From NCBI GenBank assembly GCA_965223165.1, contig CBDCVQ010000013.1, forward strand, positions 177,130 through 241,129: DNA of 64,000 nt, read 5' to 3'. The notes below the pieces were generated by a model. That model worked only from the letters and a program-made list of their open reading frames with translations, was not told the origin of the DNA and made no database searches. Made by a program: the position numbers and the translations under genes. This document shows positions 47,967 to 56,350 of the stretch, in pieces. Position 1 is the first letter of the stretch. Every line of letters starts with the position of its first letter. The DNA comes from JABDMH01 sp965223165 (GTDB lineage: Bacteria; Bacteroidota; Bacteroidia; Chitinophagales; Saprospiraceae).

Positions 47967-49325
47967 CTACTCAGTAGGTTTTAGGACAATGTGAGGATCT
48001 ATCAAGGCCTCAAATGGATGGATACCTTGTTTGATTGCGGAGTCAACGATGGTTCGTAAGATTGCGAATCGTCTCGCTCCATGATAAGATCTAAAGGTGC
48101 CGGATATTTTGTTTTTAAGTTTGATCATTCGGATGGCTCTTTCGCTGTGATTGTTGTCGGGCATTACACCACGGTCATATAGGCATATGGTGATAGATTT
48201 TCGTAGCCTAATAAGTCGATCTCTCAGGGTTCTGACCTTTTTATGTGATCGAAGCAGTGGACTAGATAGAATCTGGTCCAACTGTTCTTCGACGGCCTCC
48301 TTGCGGTTGGTCGGTATTCTGGACAGTCGGCACAAGCGGAAGATCTCCTGTAGTATGCCATCTAATTTTGTAGCCCACCTAGATCCATGGAATTCTTTGA
48401 GCCCTTGGCATTCTCTACGTATATGTGCCAAGCATATCTGATGTCCCTTTGACTGGGTGTTTAAATGTGTTTTCCAACAATCACTGATCAATACTGCCTT
48501 CTTGAATCCATCCGGGAATAGCGCCTTACTGGTCTGTGACCCCCGATTATTCGATATATGAAACAGGCTGTACCTGCTGGTTACCCACGTCCATATCCAA
48601 TTCTTCTTACCCTCTACACTCACACCACTTTCATCCACTCCTACCGATTTACTTTGCCTTATCTGCTCTATTATCTGTCCATAGGACTCTGTGCATTCCT
48701 TTGCTTTTGCCTTCATTATGTTATCCACTGTCCCCTCACTTGCCTTGCGACCAAACAACACCTCTAAGGTCTCTACTAATCTGCGATAGGGCAGCATCTG
48801 CCGTACCGACAAATACACCACTAAATTCTTCCATCTTCGCCCATACCTCACCACCGGTCCCCCCTGCAAATCCCCTTCATACTCTGATCTACTCCATTGT
48901 TCACATTGATCGCACTGTTTGGCCCACCTCCTGTGTTCTACTACTTCTAAATCTAGTGGCGGTATATCCCATATTTGCTTGCGTTCTATCACTTCTCCTT
49001 CCACCTGTGTCAGATCAGATGCGCAATGACTACATTGTTTCACCTCGTAATCCTTATACCTGTCCACCGATTCACTCAGTTCCAAGGTCGTTCCTTTGTG
49101 ACCCGGCTGCCCTCCCTTCCTGCGCTTACTCTTTGTCCGTAGCGATCTGGTCCTTCTCTTTTCTGACTGCTTATCCCTTGAGGGTGGCAATGACGTATTC
49201 CTACTATTTTTTCCCCGCAAAATCTCTATCTCTTTCTCCAGCAATGCCATCCGCTCCATTAGCGACAACACTAAGTCTATTAGTTGCTCTCGCGATAAAC
49301 GTTCTAATTCTTTTCGATCTATCAT
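47967..49325 (-). CDS. IS66-family transposase (ISBst12-like), copy B
   Basis: 452 residues, the same predicted protein as copy A, with one silent base difference noticed (cacctgtgtc against cacctgcgtc). Full length, with all core motifs. The IS4 insertion 30 bp upstream of its start separates it from its normal 5' region. Confidence 0.93.
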   Translation of the reverse strand: MIDRKELERLSREQLIDLVLSLMERMALLEKEIEILRGKNSRNTSLPPSRDKQSEKRRTRSLRTKSKRRKGGQPGHKGTTLELSESVDRYKDYEVKQCSHCASDLTQVEGEVIERKQIWDIPPLDLEVVEHRRWAKQCDQCEQWSRSEYEGDLQGGPVVRYGRRWKNLVVYLSVRQMLPYRRLVETLEVLFGRKASEGTVDNIMKAKAKECTESYGQIIEQIRQSKSVGVDESGVSVEGKKNWIWTWVTSRYSLFHISNNRGSQTSKALFPDGFKKAVLISDCWKTHLNTQSKGHQICLAHIRRECQGLKEFHGSRWATKLDGILQEIFRLCRLSRIPTNRKEAVEEQLDQILSSPLLRSHKKVRTLRDRLIRLRKSITICLYDRGVMPDNNHSERAIRMIKLKNKISGTFRSYHGARRFAILRTIVDSAIKQGIHPFEALIDPHIVLKPTE

Positions 49326-49355
49326 ACATATGCAAATATCGCATATGTATCTTAT

Positions 49356-50517
49356 CTAAGTACATGACATAAATAAAAAAGATCATATATTGTGATTTGA
49401 AAATCAATTAGTTAATCTAATTGTCACATATATGACCCGTAAAGGCGAAGATAAGATTTTTAATGATGGGTTTCACCCATTCTTTGCGAAGCTGGATAAG
49501 AGGCGATCGAAGCTGCTGTTTTTGATAATTCAGGCGATGAGTAGCGTTGGTACGGTAAACCTGGTCAAAGTTGCAGCAGGTCTAAAAACGGAAGTGAGCC
49601 AACAAAGCAATTATAGGCGGATACAGCGGTACATCCATGAGGTTCGTCTGGGTTTCGGGGTTCTATCACCGTTGATCATCTCGCTTAGCGGAGTATGCGC
49701 ACCTTATACGCTATTGTTGGATCGGACGAACTGGAAGTTTGGTTGTGTAGATATCAATTTTCTTGTACTGAGCGTCAAAGGAGGCAACTGGGCGGTACCG
49801 CTCATGTGGAAACTACTTCCAAAGAAAGGCAATAGCAGCCAAAAGGAACGTATAGAGCTGATGAAGGAGTTCATAGCTATCTTCGGTCCGGGTAAAGTTC
49901 ATACCCTATTGGCCGATCGTGAGTTTATCGGGGCTCAATGGATTGGGTACCTCAATGAAGCCGGTATCCCTTATGACATAAGGATCCGGGAGAACTTGAA
50001 GGTAGGCTATCGAGGTCGAGAAGTGAGCGCGTATAAATTGTTTAAACGTCTCAAGTTGGGACAGCGGCGGACTATAGAAAAGATGGTCTTGCTCAATGGG
50101 GTGTACGTGTACCTGCAAGGAGAGAAGATAATCAACACCAAGAATCACAAGGAGGAATATCTCATCGTGATCTCCTATGATGATCCACACAACGGCATCA
50201 AACGCTATGGTGAGCGATGGTACATAGAAAACATGTTTAAGGATCTCAAGTCAAATGGCTTTAATCTCAAAGACACACATCTCAAAAACCCACAGCGCTT
50301 GGAATCACTCTTTGCTGTGGTGGCCCTTGCTTATACTTGGATGATAAAAATCGGAAAGATCTCAGCCCGGAAATATCCCAGGCGGCTAAGAAAAAAATCA
50401 CATGGTAGAAGGGCCAAGAGTATTTTTAGGCTAGGATTTGATCAATTTCTAAGAGCCATTTGTACAAATAGTACCCCAGATATCCGATGCTATCTAAAAC
50501 TTCTGTCATGTACTTAG
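49356..50517 (+). mobile_element. IS4-family insertion sequence nested in IS66 copy B
   Basis: 1162 bp, perfect 14-bp inverted ends (CTAAGTACATGACA), flanked by the 9-bp repeat GTATCTTAT (49347-49355, 50518-50526). Comparing with copy A at 45600 shows the empty site. One transposase gene, whose stop codon lies inside the right inverted repeat. Confidence 0.95.
49432..50517 (+). CDS. IS4-family transposase (DDE)
   Basis: 361 residues. DDE motifs: LLLDRTNWKFG (D), LLADREFIGAQW (D) and the C-terminal YGERWYIENMFKDLKSNGFN (Y-R-E-K type signature). The TAG stop is formed by the terminal CTTAG of the element. Intact. Confidence 0.93.
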   Translation: MTRKGEDKIFNDGFHPFFAKLDKRRSKLLFLIIQAMSSVGTVNLVKVAAGLKTEVSQQSNYRRIQRYIHEVRLGFGVLSPLIISLSGVCAPYTLLLDRTNWKFGCVDINFLVLSVKGGNWAVPLMWKLLPKKGNSSQKERIELMKEFIAIFGPGKVHTLLADREFIGAQWIGYLNEAGIPYDIRIRENLKVGYRGREVSAYKLFKRLKLGQRRTIEKMVLLNGVYVYLQGEKIINTKNHKEEYLIVISYDDPHNGIKRYGERWYIENMFKDLKSNGFNLKDTHLKNPQRLESLFAVVALAYTWMIKIGKISARKYPRRLRKKSHGRRAKSIFRLGFDQFLRAICTNSTPDIRCYLKLLSCT

Positions 50518-51049
50518 GTATCTTATACAATTCCAGCCATCTTCAAACAATTATCAACTATTTCTCAACAACTGTGGATAAACCTTCTGATTTTCCACTT
50601 CTCCTCGAACTCTTCCTGTCCAAATGTGGATAACTTTTTAATTTTTCTAATTCTACCCTGCTGAGTAGTTACAAATATAGTAATGCTTACAACAAGGCGA
50701 TTCCACCAGTGGGGCCAGGCAAATTAGCTCCCGATTTTTCAAGTAATCCTAATTGGTTGTTTCCAAAAACAGGTAATCAAAAAAATATTGTTAGGGTTAA
50801 GTTGTCTGGGAAGAGGAATGGTGTTGGCGGCGATTTTGATTTGGCAAATCAGGCAGCTAACATCGGCCATTTGATCCCTCCAGGAAAGTGGAAGCCTGAT
50901 GGCTATACTTGGCATCATCTTGATGATTTTGATCCCGTTACGGGGGAGTCTACTTTTCAACTTGTGAAAACATCTGAGCATGTCAAGACCATACCGCACA
51001 CTGGTTCGGTAAAGCAATATGAAAATTATCATAACACAACATATAATTA

Positions 51050-51475
51050 ATGACGGAGCTTACAATAACTGATAGGTTAGATGTAGCAGACATCGAGAGT
51101 ATTAGAGAGTTTGAAGACAGGCATGGTATTTCTATTCCAGCGGACTATAAGCAATTTTTAGCACGATACAATGCGATATCGGTGAGGGAGACACTCTATA
51201 GAGTAGATGGGAATGAATTCTGGATATCAGAATTTTACCCTTTTAGCGAAGATTATGAAGTATCCTTGCAGAGAATGTATGACAATCTGAGTGGATTCTT
51301 TGAGTCTAAGTATATGGCATTTGCAGGAGATGCGGGAGGATGGCAGTTTGTATTGTCATTAAAGTGTGACGATTATGGAAAGGTTTACTTTTGCAGGATG
51401 GATGAAGAGGTCGATGAGGCACTGACTTTATTAGCTCACAGCTTTGATGACTTTGTTGGAGGATTGACTTCATAA
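51050..51475 (+). CDS. SMI1/KNR4 immunity protein for the WHH toxin
   Basis: 141 residues. The ATG overlaps the toxin stop by one base (TAATG). SMI1/KNR4 features: IESIREFEDRHGISIPADYKQFLARYNA, FAGDAGGWQFVLSL and a final LLAHSFDDFVGGL helix. Intact although its toxin is disrupted, as expected if immunity to siblings is still selected or decay is recent. Confidence 0.88.
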   Translation: MTELTITDRLDVADIESIREFEDRHGISIPADYKQFLARYNAISVRETLYRVDGNEFWISEFYPFSEDYEVSLQRMYDNLSGFFESKYMAFAGDAGGWQFVLSLKCDDYGKVYFCRMDEEVDEALTLLAHSFDDFVGGLTS

Positions 51476-51522
51476 GGGATGATTGCCTTGATCCATGACC
51501 AGACGGGATAGTGGATTAGAAG

Positions 51523-51559
51523 GGAAGCATCTACATTGCAGACCACTTCACCGGCCTGG
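51523..51559 (+). pseudogene. 37-bp relic of a type 2 propeller gene
   Basis: ggaagcatctacattgc(a/c)gacca(c/t)ttcaccggcct matches 14366 and 38028 (GSIYIADHFTGL) with two differences. It shows that a propeller gene once stood between the immunity gene at 51050 and the gene at 51580. Confidence 0.6.
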
Positions 51560-51579
51560 CCCACATCCAAAGTGTTTTA

Positions 51580-52278
51580 ATGAACGTAAGAGAAATCAGG
51601 GGCAGAATAGAGGATAGGCTCTCAAGCTTGATCAAGGGATTTCGGTTGGAGGTTCATGAGCAAGGTTTTTCATTCACTGCTGATAACGGTGAAGTAGTAA
51701 ATCAATTTGGCGGTAATTTTCGATCAGGGGTGGATGTGGTATATTGTGACTATCTTAATGGGGGAGTGAGATTTGCCGCAGTTGAGGAGTTGATCACACC
51801 AATATTGGTTGAAGCTCAGATTTTGGGTCCAAGCGCTACCGCTTCAATGAGGTGGACTGTCAGTCTATCTAAGAATCATCTATTAGGACGCAGTAGATTC
51901 AGCGACGATCGCAATCTCAATATTCAGGTCCGTAAAGCAAGTGATATAGATGCTCTTGAAGCACGAGTAAAGGCGTTTTACTTCAGCGAGGCAAGAATAT
52001 TCTTCGACTTCTGGAGAGATATCTCAGATTTTGAAGCCGTCCTTGATGGATTGCCTCCCCGAGCAGTGGCTCAAGCCTTGGGTACCGGGGGCATATTCAA
52101 AAAGGCCGTTATTTACCATCTAATTAAGCACAAGGACTACAATATGTACATGAACACGACACTGCAGAATCTCCTTTCGGCTAGAGAATCAAACCCGGAA
52201 GAAATCGAGTATCAGCGATTTTACCGTGCAGCTGAGCTAACAAAGGATAAGCTAGCGTCGGGGGAGCTGCAGGGCTAG
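51580..52278 (+). CDS. Hypothetical protein, possible orphan immunity gene
   Basis: 232-residue soluble protein (MNVREIRGRIEDRLSSLIKGFRLEVHEQGFSF...). No signal peptide and no recognised family. It lies among immunity genes, downstream of a propeller relic, so an immunity role is plausible but unproven. Confidence 0.5.
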   Translation: MNVREIRGRIEDRLSSLIKGFRLEVHEQGFSFTADNGEVVNQFGGNFRSGVDVVYCDYLNGGVRFAAVEELITPILVEAQILGPSATASMRWTVSLSKNHLLGRSRFSDDRNLNIQVRKASDIDALEARVKAFYFSEARIFFDFWRDISDFEAVLDGLPPRAVAQALGTGGIFKKAVIYHLIKHKDYNMYMNTTLQNLLSARESNPEEIEYQRFYRAAELTKDKLASGELQG

Positions 52279-52421
52279 TGGGCAGATTCGAAGCCTAAAG
52301 ATGCACCGTGACGGGAATACGTAAGGAAGAAAGAGATTGGCTGGGACCGGATGCAATCGACCGTAATGCATAAACAACTGAAACGTCGGTAAATGTCCCT
52401 CGCCACTCAACCCTAGGACTG

Positions 52422-52855
52422 TATGAAAGAATTTAGTGTAAAAGATCGGATCGCAGCATTTGAGCTTGACATGATTGATTCTTTGTTTGAGAAGGATATG
52501 CCGATCCTTCTCCGAACAAATACTGAGAAAGTACGCAGGCGTCGGAATTCTGGAGAGTAGATACATTGATCCGTTCAAGCATCTGGAATGGTCTTTCGAT
52601 CAATTTGGCAGATTTGATGACATGTACGGACTAGCCAAAGAGTTTAGGGAGAAAGATTGGGGCGATATGATTTGCTTTGGAAGTGATCCAGGAGGATGGC
52701 ATTATTGCCTGGACATGTCGACTGAAAATTACGGTAAGGTGTATCTGAATAGGTGGACCGATTTTGAGGGGGACGATCAATTTGTTCGAATGGCTAACAA
52801 TCTGGAGGAATTCCTGGCGGGTTTACACCAACCCTTGGACTCGGATACTGTTTAA
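52422..52855 (+). pseudogene. SMI1/KNR4-like immunity gene, frameshifted
   Basis: The frame from ATG 52422 (MKEFSVKDRIAAFELDMIDSLFEKDMP) passes near 52505 into the frame SFSEQILRKYAGVGILESRY...GSDPGGWHYCLDMSTENYGKVYLNRW...NNLEEFLAGL. Together they give one SMI1-like protein similar in its second half to 51050 (GDAGGWQF...DDYGKVYF). One indel disables it. Confidence 0.65.
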
Positions 52856-52914
52856 TGGGTAGCGATATTCATGTGCTTTGCCAGCTTTTGTGAGGACGCC
52901 GAGCATATGTGCGA

Positions 52915-52975
52915 AGGCGCGATGGCACTAAGAGGGTTGTGGAGGCCACTAGGGCTCGAAGGCACAAAGAGATAG
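52915..52975 (+). repeat. CCACTAGGGCTCGAAGGCAC repeat fragment
   Basis: Another copy of the repeat at 1669. It holds the uninterrupted form of the IS110 target (cactagggctcgaaggcac) near 52950. Confidence 0.65.
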
Positions 52976-53121
52976 TAAGAATCGTCAGGCAAGGATCTCT
53001 TCCTGCCTTGTTCTTGAATTGCAATGAAAGTCATGGCAAAGGGACGACAAGCATTTGTGTGCGGCATCGGCATACTTGCGGTTTGTTCGTTTGTCAGCAT
53101 ACCCACCCAATATTACCGAGA

Positions 53122-53511
53122 ATGATTAATTATGAATTTTACATAGAGGTTGGCACAAATGGGAGCCAAAGACCTTTTATGATGTTGGGGCCAATTGGAG
53201 AAATGCAACACCTTGGTAACTTGGCGCTCGGCTTGTCAAACTCTTATGTGGTAAGAAGAGAGTTGCAGGGAATGGAGGCAGTATTGAGTGAGCAAAAGGA
53301 AGTACACCACTTTGCTGGAGATGATTGGTGTATTGTTAGTTTCAGGAAGGAGAAATCTCTTGTTAGTAATGGAATGGATTCTTTTGAGCCATTTGAAATT
53401 GAGTCTAAGTTGATTTTGAAGCTGATGCAGGATTGGAACGAGTTTTTGCTTAGGTGGGAGAATGGAGAGATACCGGGTATAGTCCATCCTGACAAAAGAG
53501 ATTCAGTATAG
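53122..53511 (+). CDS. Orphan immunity protein, paralogue of the EndoU immunity gene
   Basis: 129 residues from ATG 53122. It aligns throughout with the 956 product: LGNLALG...VVRRELQGMEAVL...EVHHFAGDDWCIVSFRKEKS...LLRWENGEIPGIVHPDK. No EndoU domain is visible upstream, so it stands alone at the end of the toxin locus and could protect against sibling strains with an EndoU tip. Confidence 0.65.
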   Translation: MINYEFYIEVGTNGSQRPFMMLGPIGEMQHLGNLALGLSNSYVVRRELQGMEAVLSEQKEVHHFAGDDWCIVSFRKEKSLVSNGMDSFEPFEIESKLILKLMQDWNEFLLRWENGEIPGIVHPDKRDSV

Positions 53512-53644
53512 ATTTTGACTTTTTTGAAGCGAGACCCGGCCCCTGCGTCACTTCGGAACGCCGGGGTGGACTAAGTGCCGGCTATTCTCGGCGGTCTCTG
53601 CGGCTCCGCGTGAAAGGTAGTTGACAATGGCGTCCTGGCGTGCT

Positions 53645-53821
53645 TCAAGGTTGCCGATGAATTTGAATGCCGTCGCCGAACCTCCTTTCGTCGATTTTGA
53701 AGATCTGGATATGTTCGTCCTGCCATTTGGGCTGCCACTGCAGGTGTGCAAATGGGTCGTTCCAACTGAGCACAGCTATAGAGAGCAGGGCCATTGTGCG
53801 GTACCAAAGTTGCTTTGCCAT
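53645..53821 (-). CDS. Possible small secreted peptide
   Basis: 58 codons from ATG 53821: MAKQLWYRTMALLSIAVLSWNDPFA then a charged tail ending IQIHRQP. The first half could be a signal peptide. There is no clear ribosome site and the 3' side runs into repeat-like sequence (accgccgagaa, cacgcggagccgcagag). It may be the stub of a longer secreted protein. The rest of 53512-54034 shows no gene. Confidence 0.3.
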   Translation of the reverse strand: MAKQLWYRTMALLSIAVLSWNDPFAHLQWQPKWQDEHIQIFKIDERRFGDGIQIHRQP

Positions 53822-54034
53822 CGGAGAAGATTTTGACCATTGATACGCTTGGCCAAAGAGGTTATCAGCCCCAGATCAGATTAAAGTCATCTTCACTGGA
53901 CCTGCCTGCGGGACCGCACTTTATGCGACATACTAAGACGATCCCGGACAGGGATGGACACTATGGCGATTGACCCGCCAGTCCTTGCCCATCGGATTCA
54001 GGACTTAGTCCTTGTAGAAGGCAGCGAGGTGCCC

Positions 54035-54811
54035 TCAGCTGTAGATCTCAAACGGGAACTTCCATGCCGTACTGCTATAGGTCTGTGCGCCGGAAGGTCG
54101 TCTGGCGAGCAGCCCGGCAAATGTCTCCCGTTTTCTTTGGGAGAGTGGGATCTGCGCCCCGTCGCTCAGTATCAGGACCCCGGCTTTCTTCTTCATCTGT
54201 CGCACGTGCCGCATATTGATCAGATGGGACTGATGGGCCCGGAAAAAGCCTTCGTTGGCCAGGCAGGAGTCATAGTACGCCAAGGTCTTGGAGACGGTGT
54301 GCGTCTGACCACTCATCAGGTGAAACGTGCAGTAGTTTTTGTACGATTTTACTTGAATGATGTCCGCCAGGTCGGTCAAATAAAAGCCGTCTGCATCGCG
54401 CAGGGCGATCTTGGGATGCTCCTGACCGGGCGATCTTCTCGTGAAGCGGGCACCCAGCAGGCGCAGATGCGCGCGCTCTATCGTCGCTCGTACACGGTCA
54501 GGCTCCACGGGTTTGAGCAGATAGTCCAGCGCGTGAAATCGGAAGGCCTCAAACGCCAAAGCATGCTGCGTGGAGACAAAGACGAGTTGAAAATCCGGGG
54601 TGTGGATCTGATTCAATAGTTCGAATCCGGATCCGTCTTCCAACGTCGTATCCAGAAATACCAGATCGGGCTGTTGGCTGGTGAGTAGCTTCACGCCCGA
54701 CTGTATGTCCGCTGCGATGCCGATGATCTGGCATCGATCATCACAGTCGGTGATCAACGATGTCAGGTGTCTGCTAGCGACGGGATCCGAGTCGATGATT
54801 ATTGCTTTCAT
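54035..54811 (-). CDS. LytTR-type response regulator
   Basis: 258 residues from ATG 54811 (MKAIIIDSDPVASRH). Residues 1-120 form a receiver domain with the acidic pair near D7/D9, phosphoacceptor D54 (DLVFLDTTLEDGSGF), and FHALDYLLKPV containing the conserved Lys. Residues ~145-245 are a LytTR DNA-binding domain (VKSYKNYCTFHLMSGQTHTVSKTLAYYD...FFRAHQSHLINMRHV). It is typical of Bacteroidota two-component systems. No histidine kinase is adjacent, so its sensor is elsewhere. Confidence 0.92.
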   Translation of the reverse strand: MKAIIIDSDPVASRHLTSLITDCDDRCQIIGIAADIQSGVKLLTSQQPDLVFLDTTLEDGSGFELLNQIHTPDFQLVFVSTQHALAFEAFRFHALDYLLKPVEPDRVRATIERAHLRLLGARFTRRSPGQEHPKIALRDADGFYLTDLADIIQVKSYKNYCTFHLMSGQTHTVSKTLAYYDSCLANEGFFRAHQSHLINMRHVRQMKKKAGVLILSDGAQIPLSQRKRETFAGLLARRPSGAQTYSSTAWKFPFEIYS

Positions 54812-54913
54812 TGTGCGAATGGTTTTGCCATGTTGATGGTCTAGAAAGAGGCTTGATGGGGAAACTTGTACTAGAAATGCTGGGGTCGCGTAGCCAGATC
54901 CTTGAAGGGTCAT

Positions 54914-55292
54914 CCTGTAGTGTTATCGCCTGATGGGGAGTCCTACGACCAGATCGCGAATGGATGCAGCGGCCAAAGGGAGGCCAGGTTCCGTGCGGGT
55001 CACTGGAAGCCAAAAACGACGGGGAAGGCAAGTGTTGACTCAAGGCTCTTATCGTATGAAGTAGCTGACTACAAGCGCACAATATATTAAAATCATGGAA
55101 GATGTTATAACGAGATGGTCTTGTCGGATGGGTTTGACAATGCAGCTATGACAACTTGTCTGGAGCTTGTGGAGGCCTATCTATTTGACGGGGTCACACT
55201 TGGATGCCGACCGGGAGTCTGTATGAACAAGGCAATGACATGATTTAACGTTTTGACGGGTAGGATTAGGATGACAAATTCCTTTCCCTTTT
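54914..55292 (+). other. Intergenic, no gene seen
   Basis: It lies upstream of the LytTR gene (divergent) and of 55302. Short frames only. It should hold the regulator's promoter, but no box is clear enough to call. Confidence 0.5.
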
Positions 55293-55301
55293 GTGCAATC
55301 G

Positions 55302-55628
55302 ATGAGAAGTATAGACGCTATGCATAAATGGATGACAATACGCGATGCGGTTGATGCCGAGTACTACTATCTGCGATGCAAAGCAGCCTTCCAACGCTGT
55401 GTGTCCTTGCAAAGCAATGGCTATTTGGAAGCGGAATTAGGATCCCCGCCCGACGCATTGACCCTGCGTGAAGACTGTGTGAATCTCTCATTCAAGGCTT
55501 ACATGAGTGGAGATTTCCTGATCGAAGTGAAGGTGAAACTCCTACGGGAGAAAGACGAAGTGGGCTATTATTTGTATCAAGAAAGTAGGAGCGGCGAGCC
55601 CTTGGATGACTATGTTGTCTTGTTTTGA
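55302..55628 (+). CDS. Hypothetical protein
   Basis: 108 residues from ATG 55302 (an in-frame GTG is at 55293): MRSIDAMHKWMTIRDAVDAEYYYLRCKAAFQ...VGYYLYQESRSGEPLDDYVVLF. Soluble, no signal peptide or recognised domain. Weak support from normal amino-acid composition and length. Confidence 0.45.
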   Translation: MRSIDAMHKWMTIRDAVDAEYYYLRCKAAFQRCVSLQSNGYLEAELGSPPDALTLREDCVNLSFKAYMSGDFLIEVKVKLLREKDEVGYYLYQESRSGEPLDDYVVLF

Positions 55629-55795
55629 AATATCTCAAGCTGTCCAAGTTTGGGTAGTCGATGGCCAGAGCATCGCTTGGGCAGGAGATCTATGAAGAAT
55701 CAGAATCTATGAACGGCCCGTATAGAACGGTGCGGGGCACACTGGTACGCAAGGCTTGCCTCCCTAGGAGAGTCCGCCGTTCTGATTCAGACCCA

Positions 55796-56320
55796 GTGTG
55801 CAGCTCGCCGATCCCTGCCCTCGCATGTGGCCGGCCCGCGGCTCGACGATCTGGTTTCTGCGCCTCCGCATGAACCCCATCCTGGGCATCCTGCAAATGC
55901 TGATTTGGTTCCAATGTGCAGCTCGCCGATCCCTGCCCTTGTAGGTGGCTGACCCGCGGCTCGCCGAACTCGATCCTATCCCACGCCTCCGCGTGAACCC
56001 CATCCTGGGCATCCTGCAAATGCTGATTCGGATCCAATGTGCAGCTCGCCGATCCTTGCCCTTGCAGGTGGCTGGCCCGCGGCTCGACGATCTCGATCCA
56101 ACTCAGCGGTCTCTGAGGCTCCGCGTGAAACCCATCTCGTGAATCCTACAGATGCTGATTTGGTTCCAGTGTGCAGCTCGCCGATCCTTGCCCTCGCATG
56201 TGGCCAGCCCACGGCTCGACGATCTCGATCCAACTCCGCGGTCCTGAGGCTCCGCGTGAACCCCATCCTGGTCATTCTGCCAATCCTGCAAATCCTGATT
56301 CAGACAGCAAGAGAAATCCG
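55796..56320 (+). repeat. Tandem repeat of about 120 bp, four copies
   Basis: Units start gtgcagctcgccgatcc at 55798, 55916, 56039 and 56171 (spacing 118, 123, 132 bp). Each contains a cccgcggctcgacgatct stretch, a gcctccgcgtgaacccc stretch (reverse complement ggttcacgcggaggc) and catcctg-caaatgctgat. It is non-coding on both strands; the open frames across it are repeat artefacts. Confidence 0.85.
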
Positions 56321-56350
56321 CATCTTTAGCTAGGCAGGAGCTTTGACGGC

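Larger units (their letters stand above)
47963..50672 (-). mobile_element. IS66-family element, single-ORF type (copy B), carrying a nested IS4
   Basis: Same ends as copy A, flanked by the 8-bp repeat AAATATAG (47955-47962, 50673-50680). Without the nested element it would be 1539 bp (2710 minus 1162 and one 9-bp duplicate), the same as copy A. It differs from A by only a handful of bases, so the two transposed recently. The nested IS4 lies upstream of the transposase and probably disturbs its promoter. Confidence 0.93.
46200..51050 (+). pseudogene. Secreted polymorphic toxin with WHH nuclease tip, split by IS66
   Basis: The 5' part 46200-47962 encodes a signal peptide (LIFSVLFLAFCSSSITAQ), leader (YVQITDASGLQPT...YQDSFKVFDFGFYLHNEVFQGG) and CC motif (YNCCLASNARR). 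The IS66/IS4 nest with the 8-bp AAATATAG duplication separates it from 50681-51050. Removing the insert gives GEFKSFKYSNAYNKAIPPVGPGKLAPDF in one frame, ~710 residues. The tip has GHLIPPGKWKPDGYTWHHLDDFDPVTGESTFQLV, a WHH/HNH-type nuclease. As it stands the protein stops at 47966 and is not toxic. SMI1 immunity follows at 51050. Confidence 0.92.

Noticed and set aside
44219..50672. Composite transposon formed by the two IS66 copies
   Set aside because: Each copy has its own distinct 8-bp duplication (GATAAATC and AAATATAG), so they inserted independently.
53033..53125. 30-codon hydrophobic frame (MAKGRQAFVCGIGILAV...) overlapping the start of 53122
   Set aside because: Too short, no homologue in the window, no ribosome site; chance remains likely despite the ATGA overlap.
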